Below, piece after piece: positions 20,301-27,546 of a stretch of 64,000 nt of DNA; position 1 is the first letter of the stretch, and each line of letters begins with the position of its first letter. This DNA is from an uncultured Bacteroidales bacterium (GTDB taxonomy: Bacteria; Bacteroidota; Bacteroidia; Bacteroidales; UBA932), in the NCBI GenBank assembly GCA_949294195.1, contig CASFGK010000018.1:1-64000 (forward strand), read 5' to 3'. The notes under the pieces are model-generated. The model did not search any database. It was not told the origin of the DNA and saw only the letters and a list, made by a program, of their open reading frames with translations. A program made the position numbers and the translations under genes.

Positions 20301-20359
20301 GGGACTGAAAGCAGAAGGAAAGCCCCCAGACAGAAAGCTGCAAAACCCGTTTTTATCAT
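17327..20359 (-). CDS. Large periplasmic tetratricopeptide-repeat protein
   Basis: I chose the ATG at 20359 (MIKTGFAAFCLGAFLLLSVPDMAA) because it starts a proper signal peptide; an ATG ten codons earlier adds a basic stretch and would sit upstream of the likely promoter. The remaining ~985 residues are TPR or TPR-like helical hairpins throughout, with repeated Y...A...Y/F cores such as YDRALAIFSELSGKY and GKALQYFKEVVEDLP. No enzymatic domain is seen. TPR proteins of this kind assemble complexes; the neighbouring barrel gene 13 bp downstream suggests a periplasm/outer-membrane assembly or export role, which is inference. Confidence 0.8.
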   Translation of the reverse strand: MIKTGFAAFCLGAFLLLSVPDMAAEDFSYGADRQAGEDFRHAVGLFDRGMYDRALAIFSELSGKYQDRQAEGYAVLCSAKLRSAGYGNMVERYVTEHPGSWLVPQIRYQHALNLFDADDYAGALEEFGHLSRYGLYKEQVPEFLFKRAYCDFSLGDYDRALLRFKAFENRPASDYTAPARYASGYICYTRKDFEEALEWFTLAAVDGRFTAMSDYYIVECLFMLGDHEAVCSRAPELLPGIPQERRPHVMRLISESWLVLGEADKARYWFDRNIESSELRTRSDYFYAGSLLYAVDDYQGAIDKYSMMTERTDSIGQIANYHLGYCYIQTKNKVAAMDAFRDAASVDFDADITEDAYFNYAKLAFDLNDDASVFNAYLKKYADLERGDKINSYIAVAALYGHDYETAIDAYGKIDDMDTDMTLNYMKANYLRASQLIRSGSYRDAIPYLKAAAYYSDRKTMFNQLARFWVAESFYRNDQYDQARDLYVELYNISALYRMKEGYLIPYNIAYCYFKEENYTQAAKWFREYLSGESVIYRKEASVRYADCYFMLADYASAIRAYNAVLEDYSDVNDIYPYYRAAIAYGLEGDNARKISLLSDVKKADPSSAFYPEALFELGRSYVVAEEPDNAVECFDKLIGTVKDSTFIARSMIELGMISRNAGDNGKALQYFKEVVEDLPLSGYADDALLAIESVYQSSNEPEKYLAYIDSIGKSSIKTEDEKEMMIFNAAEQIYLSENYQRAIVSLQSYLDKYPMGMRVSQAEFYMAECYRNVGSLEKACDYYAKVVNDGTGSFRELAVLNYARISYDLQRYEDALGGYASLKESAVLENNRYVALVGMMRSAFMARKYPEALEYASEVKSDSRSDGNAIREADWIRAKSYLATSRRDEAFVILENLASDPYTSEGAEAAWLIIQDCYDRGAFDEVESKVYNLSDAGTGQTYWLAKAFMVLGDAFAERGELEQAQATFRSILDGYTPGPGGDDVLDNVKMRLSRLEIMLSEPADSTGTM

Positions 20360-20377
20360 CTTGCAAAAATTTTTCTG

Positions 20378-20385
20378 CAAATGTA
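20378..20385 (-). promoter_or_regulatory. -7 element for the TPR gene
   Basis: TACATTTG on the minus strand matches TAnnTTTG 18 bp before the chosen ATG at 20359. No TTTG is found at -33. It lies back to back with the plus-strand element at 20399, so the two transcripts diverge from the same 70 bp. Confidence 0.5.
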
Positions 20386-20398
20386 GCAATTTAATGCT

Positions 20399-20406
20399 TA
20401 ACTTTG
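20399..20406 (+). promoter_or_regulatory. -7 element for ftsE
   Basis: TAACTTTG matches TAnnTTTG. Transcription would begin near 20413, so the ATG at 20415 would be virtually leaderless; this is one reason to prefer the ATG at 20427 for ftsE. No clear -33 TTTG is present. Confidence 0.5.
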
Positions 20407-20426
20407 GAAGTTAAATGCATTTACAG

Positions 20427-21260
20427 ATGGAAGACAGCAGAGATACAGTGATCTCGTTCGGGAATGCTGACATTGTCAACGGGGAAAATACAGTAATCTA
20501 CGGACTTGACATGAATGTACACAAAGGAGACTTTGTCTACATAATCGGGAAGGTCGGCTCAGGAAAGACTTCGATAATAAGGACCATCATAGCGGAAAAC
20601 CCTCTCTATGCCGGAGAAGGCACCGCCTGCGGATATGACCTGAAAGGCATCAGGGAGAAGGACATACCGTACCTGAGAAGAAAAATGGGTGTGGTATTCC
20701 AGGACTTCCAGCTTCTGATGGACAGAAGCGTGGAAGAGAACCTTTCCTTCGTTCTCAAGGCGACAGGATGGAAGGACCAGACCGGAATCGAGGAAAGGAT
20801 TTCAGAGGTCCTGAAAGCCGTAGGCATGTCCAGCAAGGCCCACAAGATGCCGCACCAGCTTTCCGGAGGAGAGCAGCAGAGAGTTGCCATCGCACGATCA
20901 CTTCTGAACAACCCTGATGTAATAATAGCAGACGAGCCTACAGGAAACCTGGATCCCGATACAGCGGACGGTATCATGCAGCTGCTCACCGGTATCAACA
21001 GGGAAAGGGGCACGGCAATAGTGATGGTAACGCACAACAAGTCAATAGTAGAGAAATATCACGGACGCGTATTCGTCTGTGCCGGAGAAGAATGCAGGGA
21101 GCAGCTCCCTTCCCTGCAGGAGAGCGGGCAGACCGGAAGAGCGGCAGAAGGACTTCCCGGACAGACATCCGGGCCTGAAGGCGGACAAGCCTGCGAAAAG
21201 GGAACCGAATCCGGAAAAGTGGAAGACAATGAAAACGGCGCAGAAGAAAATGAACAGTGA
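20427..21260 (+). CDS. ftsE: FtsE-like ABC ATPase with an extra acidic C-terminal tail
   Basis: The ATPase has Walker A GKVGSGKTS, a Q-loop in VVFQDFQLL, the signature LSGGEQQRVAIARSLL, Walker B VIIADEPTGNLDPD and the switch His in VMVTHNK. The overall sequence is of the FtsE/LolD type. FtsE with FtsX transmits the cell-division signal to peptidoglycan hydrolases at the septum. The normal family length is about 220-230 residues; here about 50 more follow, low in complexity and rich in Glu, Gly and Gln. The tail overlaps the nth start. No ftsX is adjacent. An upstream ATG at 20415 is possible. Confidence 0.82.
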   Translation: MEDSRDTVISFGNADIVNGENTVIYGLDMNVHKGDFVYIIGKVGSGKTSIIRTIIAENPLYAGEGTACGYDLKGIREKDIPYLRRKMGVVFQDFQLLMDRSVEENLSFVLKATGWKDQTGIEERISEVLKAVGMSSKAHKMPHQLSGGEQQRVAIARSLLNNPDVIIADEPTGNLDPDTADGIMQLLTGINRERGTAIVMVTHNKSIVEKYHGRVFVCAGEECREQLPSLQESGQTGRAAEGLPGQTSGPEGGQACEKGTESGKVEDNENGAEENEQ

Positions 21261-21906
21261 ATCAAGGAAAGATCTGTACACGGGCATACTTTCATGGTTC
21301 AGGGACAATGTCCCCGCTCCGACTACCGAGCTTCACTATGACACACCTTTCCACCTGCTGATATCGGTAATCCTGTCGGCTCAATGCACCGACAAGAGGG
21401 TGAACATGTACACCCCTGCCATTTTCCGGGAGTTCCCCGAACCGGAAGACCTTGCCGCAGCGTCCTTCGAAAAGGTATACGGCCTGATAAAATCGATATC
21501 GTTCCCGAACAACAAGGCAAGACATCTTATCGGAATGGCGCAAATGCTGGTCAGCGACTTCGGCGGCAGGGTACCGGACAGTCCGGAGGAACTTGTAAAG
21601 CTTCCGGGAGTAGGACGCAAGACTGCCAACGTAATAGCTTCTGTAGTCTACGACAAGCCTGTAATAGCAGTAGACACCCACGTATTCAGGGTATCCCGCA
21701 GGCTCGGTCTTTCAGACGGAAAGACAGTGGAGGCGGTAGAAAAAGACCTCACGGAAAACATACCCGCCGAATCAAGGGCCACAGCCCATCACTGGCTGAT
21801 ACTGCACGGAAGATACATATGTACTGCACGGAAACCCAAATGCCATGAATGCGGCCTGAAAGAATGGTGTACGGAATACAGGGCCGCAAATGTAAAGATA
21901 CAGTAG
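21250..21906 (+). CDS. nth: Endonuclease III (DNA glycosylase/AP lyase)
   Basis: The protein (about 218 residues from the ATG at 21250) removes oxidised pyrimidines in base excision repair. Visible are the helix-hairpin-helix LPGVGRKTANVI with the catalytic Lys, the catalytic Asp in AVDTHVFRVSRRLG, and the C-terminal four-cysteine iron-sulfur loop (CTARKPKCHECGLKEWC). The ATG at 21250 has an A/G-rich stretch before it; ATG 21229 would add seven residues. Both starts lie inside the end of ftsE, so translation is probably coupled. Confidence 0.94.
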   Translation: MNSESRKDLYTGILSWFRDNVPAPTTELHYDTPFHLLISVILSAQCTDKRVNMYTPAIFREFPEPEDLAAASFEKVYGLIKSISFPNNKARHLIGMAQMLVSDFGGRVPDSPEELVKLPGVGRKTANVIASVVYDKPVIAVDTHVFRVSRRLGLSDGKTVEAVEKDLTENIPAESRATAHHWLILHGRYICTARKPKCHECGLKEWCTEYRAANVKIQ

Positions 21907-21933
21907 ACAATAAGATTTTCAACAGGCAAGACA

Positions 21934-23406
21934 ATGCATTTCACATCAGAAAACATCCTCCTCATCAGCTCGGTACTGATATTCTGCAGCATACTCATAA
22001 GCAAGGCAGGATACCGGTTCGGTCTTCCTTCCCTGCTGCTGTTCCTTGTGGCGGGAATGCTGTTCGGCAGCGACGGGCTGGGGCTGCAGTTCAACAACAT
22101 GAACCATGCCCAGTTCATCGGTATGATCGCCCTGTGCGTCATCCTGTTCACCGGCGGCATGGAGACTAAGTTCAAGGAAATCAAACCTGTTCTCGGAGAA
22201 GGTCTGGCCCTCTCCACAATAGGTGTCCTGCTCACGACAGTGTTTACAGGACTTTTCATCTTCCTTCTTTCGGAGTGGGACATGGCCCCTATCTCCCTGC
22301 CTCTGGTAACATGCATCCTTCTGGCTGCCACCATGTCTTCAACTGATTCGGCTTCCGTATTCAACATCCTGAGAAACAGCAGGATGAAACTGAAAAACAA
22401 CCTTCAGCCGCTTCTGGAACTCGAGAGTGGAAGCAACGACCCGATGGCCTATATACTTACAATCGTCCTGATCCAGATAGCGAACACCCTGTCCGGAGCC
22501 GGCGGCATCGATGCCTGGGCAATCACTGCAGATGCACTCAAGACGCTCCTGCTGCAGTTCGGAGTCGGAATAATCGCAGGCATAGTCATGGGCTACTTTG
22601 CCGTATGGGTGCTCAACAAAGTACATCTGACCAACGCCCCTCTCTATGCCATCCTGCTTGTCAGCATCGTATTCTTCACATTCACCGTAACGACGAAACT
22701 CTATGGCAACGGTTATCTTGCTGTATATCTGGCAGGAGTCATCATAGGGAATCACAAGATCACTTTCCGCAAGGAAATATTCTCCTTTCTTGACGGAATG
22801 ACATGGCTCGTGCAGATAGTGATGTTCGTGGCGCTCGGACTTCTTGTCAACCCGCACGAAATGCTGCAGGTGGCCCCGATCGCCCTGCTGATTGGACTGT
22901 TCATGATTCTTGTCGGCAGACCGCTGTCGGTATTCCTGACGCTGATCCCGTTCAGGAAGGTCTCGCTCCCGTCAAAGACATATATTTCCTGGGTGGGGCT
23001 CCGCGGAGCCGTTCCGATAATTTTCGCAACCTATCCGGTTATCGCCGAGGTCGAAGGTTCCGGTCTCATATTCAACATCGTGTTCTTCATCACACTGATG
23101 TCCCTGATAATACAGGGAAGCACCATTACCTCCGCGGCAAGGAAACTGCAGTTGAGCCTCCCCGTACCTGATGACGACAACAAATTCGGAGTGGAAGTCC
23201 CCGAAGAGGCAGGCAAGCTGGTGGAAGTGACCCTTACGGAAGAGGCGCTGCAGCTCGGCAATACCCTCAAGGAAGTGAAACTGCCGGAAGGAATGCTGGT
23301 GATGATGATAAAAAGAGGGGAAAAGTTCATCGTCCCCAACGGCAGCGTGGAACTGCATGCCGGAGACAGGCTTCTGATAATATCCGAGAACGATGACGAG
23401 GACTGA
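21934..23406 (+). CDS. CPA1-type K+(Na+)/H+ antiporter with C-terminal RCK_C domain
   Basis: The 490-residue protein has about 12-13 membrane helices. These include the antiporter core with TDSASVFNILRNSRM and LESGSNDPMAYILT (the conserved ND pair of electroneutral CPA1 exchangers, about residues 158-159). The last ~75 residues form an RCK_C-like domain (EEALQLGNTLKEVKLPEGMLVMMIKRGE...GDRLLIISEND). This is the NhaP2/CvrA layout, which exports K+ or Na+ in exchange for H+. The ion is not certain. It lies 27 bp after nth and overlaps the next gene by 14 bp, so the four genes from ftsE on look like one operon. Confidence 0.9.
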   Translation: MHFTSENILLISSVLIFCSILISKAGYRFGLPSLLLFLVAGMLFGSDGLGLQFNNMNHAQFIGMIALCVILFTGGMETKFKEIKPVLGEGLALSTIGVLLTTVFTGLFIFLLSEWDMAPISLPLVTCILLAATMSSTDSASVFNILRNSRMKLKNNLQPLLELESGSNDPMAYILTIVLIQIANTLSGAGGIDAWAITADALKTLLLQFGVGIIAGIVMGYFAVWVLNKVHLTNAPLYAILLVSIVFFTFTVTTKLYGNGYLAVYLAGVIIGNHKITFRKEIFSFLDGMTWLVQIVMFVALGLLVNPHEMLQVAPIALLIGLFMILVGRPLSVFLTLIPFRKVSLPSKTYISWVGLRGAVPIIFATYPVIAEVEGSGLIFNIVFFITLMSLIIQGSTITSAARKLQLSLPVPDDDNKFGVEVPEEAGKLVEVTLTEEALQLGNTLKEVKLPEGMLVMMIKRGEKFIVPNGSVELHAGDRLLIISENDDED

Positions 23407-25093
23407 CGACCCTCTGGTGCACAGGTTTGATACCGGGGAGAACGGAATGCCTCTCCCGGAAAGATTCAACAATCCGTTCAGATACGCTACCGCTCAGGTC
23501 ATCTCCGAAGCTGCGAAGACTGTACTCGGGTACATCTCCTCCTCGGAGCGGCTTGTGCATGCCTTTTCCGAAGGGAAGATGCTGGGCGTGCTGGCAGTAC
23601 GTGACTCTGAAGGGAAGACCGGATTTCTTGCAGGGTTCTCCGGACTTGCCGGAGGGCGTAGCGTGCTGCCGTATTTCGTGCCTCCGGTACTTGACCTGAC
23701 TGATCCGACCGGGTATTTCAGACAGGAAGAAGCCAGGATAAACGGCATCGGCTCTTTGATAAAAGAGGCGGAAGCAAATCCGGAATTCGGATCTGCCATA
23801 CGGAATGCAGAGGCTGTAAAGACCGGATGTGAAAAAAAGATAAGGCAGTGGAAAGAGAGAATGGCGGAATCGAAAGCCAGGCGGGATGCACTGCGACTTT
23901 CAGGAGCGGACAAAACAACACTTGAATCCCTGATAAAGGAAAGCCAGTTTGAAAAGGCTCAGCTGAAACGGATTTCCGCAGAGTGTAAGGCCGCCGTTGA
24001 GGATGCGGCATCAGTATGCAGGAAGTTTTCCGACAGGATTGCCACATTGAAACGGCTGAGGCAGGAAAAATCAGAGAAACTGCAAGAATGGATATCCAGG
24101 AACATGGTGGTAGAGAATGCACTGGGTGAAAAGAAAAGTGTCTGGCAGATATTCTCGGAGCAGGGACTGGTTCCGCCCGGAGGAACCGGAGAATGCGCAG
24201 CGCCAAAACTGCTGCACTATGCCTATACGCACGGTCTGGAACCTGTGGCCATAGGCGAATTCTGGTACGGGAAAGACCTCGGGAACGAAGTCAGGCAGCA
24301 CGGAAGATTCTACCCCTCATGCAAAGGCAAATGCGGACCGCTTCTGAAATTCATGATGCAGGGACTGGATATGGAAACGGAACATCCGGAACCAGTTTCA
24401 GGAACTGCGGACTGCAGCGCAGCCATCCCGGCTGTCATATACGAAGACAGCGACATCATAGTAGCCGACAAACCTTCGGGCATGCTCTCCACACCAGGAA
24501 AAACCGGAGAAAAATCCCTGATTGAAATCCTGTCCGAAAAACTCGGGACCGGTCTTCTGGGGGTACACAGACTGGACATGGATACATCCGGAATCATAAT
24601 ATACGCGAAAAATCCCTGTGCGCAGAAAAACCTGCAAAGGCAATTCGAAACGGGTGAAGTCAGAAAAGAATACATCGCACTTCTGGATACTGCCGGCAAT
24701 GGCACTCCTGATGCCGTCAGCGGCCTACCGGTTTCCCGGAAAGCGGCAACGGACCTGAGCGGAACCATATCCCTTCCGCTTGCCCCGGACTATCTAGACC
24801 GCCCCCGCCAGAAAGTGGATTCCGGGCACGGAAAAAAAGCTGTGACCGGATACGAGGTCATAGGGACCGGCGAAGGATGGGTGAAAGTCCTGTTCCGCCC
24901 GATCACCGGACGGACCCACCAGCTGAGGGTACACGCAGCACACCGGCTGGGACTCGGCTGCCCAATCAAAGGAGACAGATTATACGGCAGTGCAGGTACT
25001 GCAGGGAGGCTGTGCCTGCACGCCTCCCGCATCAAATTCAGGCATCCTGTAACAGGCCTCCCGGTGGAATTGGCATCCGATCCGGAATTCTGA
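23393..25093 (+). CDS. RluA-family pseudouridine synthase with long coiled-coil N-terminal extension
   Basis: The C-terminal ~220 residues are an RluA-type catalytic domain: YEDSDIIVADKPSGMLSTP, the catalytic-Asp motif HRLDMDTSGI, KEYIALL, and FRPITGRTHQLRVHAAH. The N-terminal ~340 residues contain an alpha-helical, Lys/Glu/Arg-rich region (about 120-235) likely to form a coiled coil, flanked by short conserved-looking parts. It isomerises a uridine in rRNA or tRNA; the target site is unknown. Bacteroidota do carry such long RluA homologues of ~550 residues. The start ATG overlaps the end of the antiporter gene (translational coupling). Confidence 0.88.
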   Translation: MTRTDDPLVHRFDTGENGMPLPERFNNPFRYATAQVISEAAKTVLGYISSSERLVHAFSEGKMLGVLAVRDSEGKTGFLAGFSGLAGGRSVLPYFVPPVLDLTDPTGYFRQEEARINGIGSLIKEAEANPEFGSAIRNAEAVKTGCEKKIRQWKERMAESKARRDALRLSGADKTTLESLIKESQFEKAQLKRISAECKAAVEDAASVCRKFSDRIATLKRLRQEKSEKLQEWISRNMVVENALGEKKSVWQIFSEQGLVPPGGTGECAAPKLLHYAYTHGLEPVAIGEFWYGKDLGNEVRQHGRFYPSCKGKCGPLLKFMMQGLDMETEHPEPVSGTADCSAAIPAVIYEDSDIIVADKPSGMLSTPGKTGEKSLIEILSEKLGTGLLGVHRLDMDTSGIIIYAKNPCAQKNLQRQFETGEVRKEYIALLDTAGNGTPDAVSGLPVSRKAATDLSGTISLPLAPDYLDRPRQKVDSGHGKKAVTGYEVIGTGEGWVKVLFRPITGRTHQLRVHAAHRLGLGCPIKGDRLYGSAGTAGRLCLHASRIKFRHPVTGLPVELASDPEF

Positions 25094-25216
25094 TGCCGAA
25101 GTTAATATCCCGAAGCCGAGGGATCTGCATGTTTTTTTAGTCATGTTTCTCCGCTTCCTTCTGTCGGTCGAAATGACAAAAAGGTGGCAGGTCTCCGACA
25201 AACCATTAAAAACATA

Positions 25217-25370
25217 TGCACACCTGCAGTTGGCATTTTCTTGGATATAGATGATTACCAACACATTACATGTCACACTCAACCCCAGGTGTAACATTTT
25301 CAGGCACACCTGCGGTAACGGATATGCCTCTGAATGCCGTAGAAAGCCGTTCTGCTACTGCAGGTGTGCA
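25217..25370. repeat. 14-bp perfect inverted repeat with two further inner half-sites
   Basis: TGCACACCTGCAGT at 25217-25230 is repeated as its exact reverse complement at 25357-25370. Inside, CAGGTGT (25286-25292) and ACACCTG (25306-25312) form another opposed pair, so four copies of the ACACCTG core alternate in orientation within 154 bp. This could be a repetitive extragenic element, a miniature mobile element, or alternative RNA stems. Confidence 0.6.
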
Positions 25371-25459
25371 GGAGAGGAACGTCAGCATCCGCATTTGCAG
25401 GAATCCAGTAATCAAACATTTGCCCGTATGATGTATTCCCAAGTCGTACCTGAGAGATG

Positions 25460-25575
25460 ATTGCCTGCCGTAATTGGTTCGGACGGCGTGGCCGCCCGTG
25501 GCCTTGTGAACGGGAGGGGCCCGCACTGAAAGTGTGGGAGGGATTTACTGTCCCGAACTGATTATGGCAGGTAAT
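25460..25575 (+). ncRNA. Structured RNA: 25-bp closing helix around two hairpins, plus strand
   Basis: Bases 25460-25484 pair with 25550-25575 over 25 base pairs with a single bulged C. Four of the pairs are G-U wobbles. The enclosed loop has a CCCGT/ACGGG hairpin (25495-25499 with 25510-25514) and a CCCGCACT/AGTGTGGG hairpin with a GAA loop (8 bp including one more G-U). All five wobbles are G-U only if the plus strand is transcribed; on the minus strand they would be A-C mismatches. This is strong evidence of a plus-strand RNA with a three-way junction. No family is recognised; it shows no RNase P, tmRNA or SRP signature, while a 6S-like or Bacteroidales-specific RNA remains possible. No clear promoter is seen; the ends beyond the helix are open. 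Confidence 0.72.
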
Positions 25576-25593
25576 AACTATAAATATAACGAT

Positions 25594-25618
25594 CGGTATA
25601 AACTAATGACTTATACCG
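25594..25618. other. 8-bp hairpin just downstream of the structured RNA
   Basis: CGGTATAA (25594-25601) and TTATACCG (25611-25618) are perfect complements around a nine-base loop. There is no U-tract after it on the plus strand, so termination is doubtful; it may be the last element of the RNA above or a protein-binding palindrome. Confidence 0.5.
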
Positions 25619-25682
25619 GACAATATTGATAATGATACGATTATTTCTTGAAAGGCATAAATTCAGATAGTGATTATGCGAA

Positions 25683-25746
25683 AAAACAAATAGGACGAAG
25701 TATTTCATGTCAAGCTTAACGCAGAAATAGCCGTCCTATTTGTTTT
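25683..25746. terminator. Bidirectional terminator between the RNA region and ndk
   Basis: A 15-bp perfect stem (25683-25697 with 25732-25746) has A-runs at one side and T-runs at the other, so it can stop transcription both of the minus-strand ndk operon (stop codon at 25749) and of the plus-strand RNA. The loop of 34 bases is unusually long and contains a further GCTTAACG...TAGC stretch. Confidence 0.75.
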
Positions 25747-25748
25747 AT

Positions 25749-26216
25749 TTACTTCTCGTCTGGAGCGTAAAGGTACTGATTCAACGGTGAAGGATACTCG
25801 CAGTAATCCTCCGGAGAAAAGAACCTGTCAAGCTCAATCCTGGCATTTTCCAGAGAATCAGACGTATGGACGATGTTCTCCTGTGCACTGAGGGCATAGT
25901 CTCCGCGGATAGTACCAGGTACAGCCTTGCGCGCGTTTGTCGCTCCCGCCATTTCCCTCACTACCTTTACGGCCTCGAATCCTTCCCAGCAGCAGAGGAT
26001 TACAGGAGCCGCTGTCATGCCGCTGCATAGCCACGGAAAAAACGGCTTGTCCTTAAGATGGGCATAATGTACGTCAAGTATCGCCTGGTCCAGCTGTTTC
26101 ATTTTGAGGGCGACCAGTTTGAGCCCTCTTTTCTCAAAACGTGAAATGACTTCACCTACAAGTCCCCTCTGTAGGGTCCCGGGTTTCAATATCACCAGTG
26201 TCCTTTCCATAATCAA
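25749..26216 (-). CDS. ndk: Nucleoside diphosphate kinase
   Basis: The 155-residue enzyme equalises nucleoside di- and triphosphate pools through a phosphohistidine. The active-site segment is ENIVHTSDSLENA with the phosphorylated His at residue 117 when the ATG at 26216 is used, the same number as in the E. coli enzyme, which supports this start over the Met two codons later. The nucleotide-binding N-terminus (ERTLVILKPGTLQRGLVGE) and ATNARKAVPGTIRGDY are intact. It lies 41 bp after the DUF1080 gene, with a strong terminator 3 bp behind. Confidence 0.95.
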   Translation of the reverse strand: MIMERTLVILKPGTLQRGLVGEVISRFEKRGLKLVALKMKQLDQAILDVHYAHLKDKPFFPWLCSGMTAAPVILCCWEGFEAVKVVREMAGATNARKAVPGTIRGDYALSAQENIVHTSDSLENARIELDRFFSPEDYCEYPSPLNQYLYAPDEK

Positions 26217-26257
26217 GTGGTTTTATTAAAGTTAGTTTAGTTGTTAACAATATTGTC

Positions 26258-27538
26258 CTACAATGTCGTGAGACGGAGATTCCGCCAGTAGACCTTGATA
26301 CCTCCGCCGTCATGGATCTGGAGTGCGATTCGCCCCTTGCCTTTGCCTATTTCAGAATCATTGATGTCTGCCATCTCCTGACCGTTGAGCCATGTCCGGA
26401 CATTGTCACCCTGCACTTTTATACGGAGGGTATTCCAGTCACCGAACTTCAGTATGGTCTCTTTCTCGTCCGGAATCCGGACAAGCCATCCCCGTCCATA
26501 GGACTCATAGATACCTCCGGTATCGCAGTTGGACGGAGCTACCTCTACCTGCCAGCCGTGCACCCTTGCCACCGGCTCGACCCATGAGCGGATGAAAACT
26601 CCGCTGTTGCCGTTGGCCTCCTGCCTGAATTCCACGGTAAGGTCGTAATCGTCATAGTATTGGCGTGTAGCAAGATAGCCATAGCCCTTGTCCGGACCGC
26701 TTTCGCACACAAGCAGACCGTTCTCGACATACCATTTCTCGGTGCCGTAGGCTTCCCATCCGGTCAGATCCTTGCCGTTGAACAGATACACGGTCTTCCC
26801 TGCCTTGCGCGGAAGTTCCTTTATCTTGATGTTCCTGAACGAAGCGGGATAGCCATGATCCTGCAGGCAGATCACACCTTTGCGGGCAAGTCCGTATTCA
26901 GGGGCATGCGCCCATTTGCCGCTGTTTTTCCGGGCGAACCAGTCGTCGGTCCAGGCCTCGAACTCCAGGATTTTCTCACCGTTGAGCCAGTGCTCGACAT
27001 GACCGTTATCAAAGACTATCATCGAGTTGTTCCACTTCCCGTAAGGGTTGGCCTTCATCTTGGACTTGTCAGGCAGATACATGGCATAGTCCACACCCAG
27101 TTTCTGCCACTCTTCCAGCTTTTCAGGGAAATTAGGCTCGTCAATCAGCTGGTACTCCGGGCCTGTAACGTACGGGACATCGAACTCCGGCCTTTCGACC
27201 ACATGGTAGAGCATCCCGCTGTTGCCGCCTTTGGAAAGTTTCCAGTCCCAGGAAAGGATGAAATTTTCATATTCCTTGTCGGTCACGATATATCCGCTGG
27301 CATCGCTTCCGGATCCCTTGGCCTGGATGCAGCCGTCCACGACATGCCACGGGACAGTAAGTTCAGTCCCGTTATAGTCACGCCAGCCGTCCAGGTTCTC
27401 TCCGTTGAACAGGAGCTCCCAACCTTCCTCTTTTTCTTTGTTTGTAAGTGTGTTGTCCCTGCTTGTACAGAAACAAAAGAGCATTGCGGATGCCCCTGTC
27501 ACGACACCCGCAATGAAAGTTTTTTTCTTTATGGACAT
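26258..27538 (-). CDS. DUF1080 lipoprotein with two LamG-like domains (3-keto-glycoside hydrolase family)
   Basis: A lipoprotein signal (ASAMLFCFCTS, Cys at about residue 24) leads into two DUF1080 domains. The first spans about residues 37-235 (WELLFNGENLDGWRDYNG...), the second about 245-426 (VYLFNGKDLTGWEAYGTEKW...). The fold is a concanavalin-like beta sandwich; members of this family have been linked to cleavage of 3-keto-glycosides in Bacteroidota. The duplicated arrangement is seen in the family. It starts 8 bp after the phosphohexomutase gene and is probably cotranscribed with it and with ndk; the metabolic link is not clear. Location at the outer membrane is inferred. Confidence 0.82.
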   Translation of the reverse strand: MSIKKKTFIAGVVTGASAMLFCFCTSRDNTLTNKEKEEGWELLFNGENLDGWRDYNGTELTVPWHVVDGCIQAKGSGSDASGYIVTDKEYENFILSWDWKLSKGGNSGMLYHVVERPEFDVPYVTGPEYQLIDEPNFPEKLEEWQKLGVDYAMYLPDKSKMKANPYGKWNNSMIVFDNGHVEHWLNGEKILEFEAWTDDWFARKNSGKWAHAPEYGLARKGVICLQDHGYPASFRNIKIKELPRKAGKTVYLFNGKDLTGWEAYGTEKWYVENGLLVCESGPDKGYGYLATRQYYDDYDLTVEFRQEANGNSGVFIRSWVEPVARVHGWQVEVAPSNCDTGGIYESYGRGWLVRIPDEKETILKFGDWNTLRIKVQGDNVRTWLNGQEMADINDSEIGKGKGRIALQIHDGGGIKVYWRNLRLTTL

Positions 27539-27546
27539 AACTCCTG

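Larger units (their letters stand above)
25094..25748. other. 655-bp non-coding gap holding repeats, a structured RNA and a terminator
   Basis: No credible gene is seen: the frames present are short, Cys-rich or Arg-rich and lack any motif. After the RluA stop there is a weak 5-bp hairpin (ATCCC/GGGAT near 25107) followed at distance by seven T. Then come the inverted CACCTGC repeats (25217-25370), the structured RNA (25460-25575), a second hairpin (25594-25618) and the bidirectional terminator (25683-25746). The three inner elements are listed separately. Confidence 0.7.

Noticed and set aside
22339-22857. A 172-residue minus-strand open frame opposite the antiporter
   Set aside because: It is a shadow of the antiporter gene, with biased composition (Tyr, Asp, Glu) and no homology signs.
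25251-25526. Short open frames on both strands in the gap before ndk
   Set aside because: They run through the inverted repeats and the structured RNA, are Cys/Arg-rich, have no ribosome binding site and no motif.
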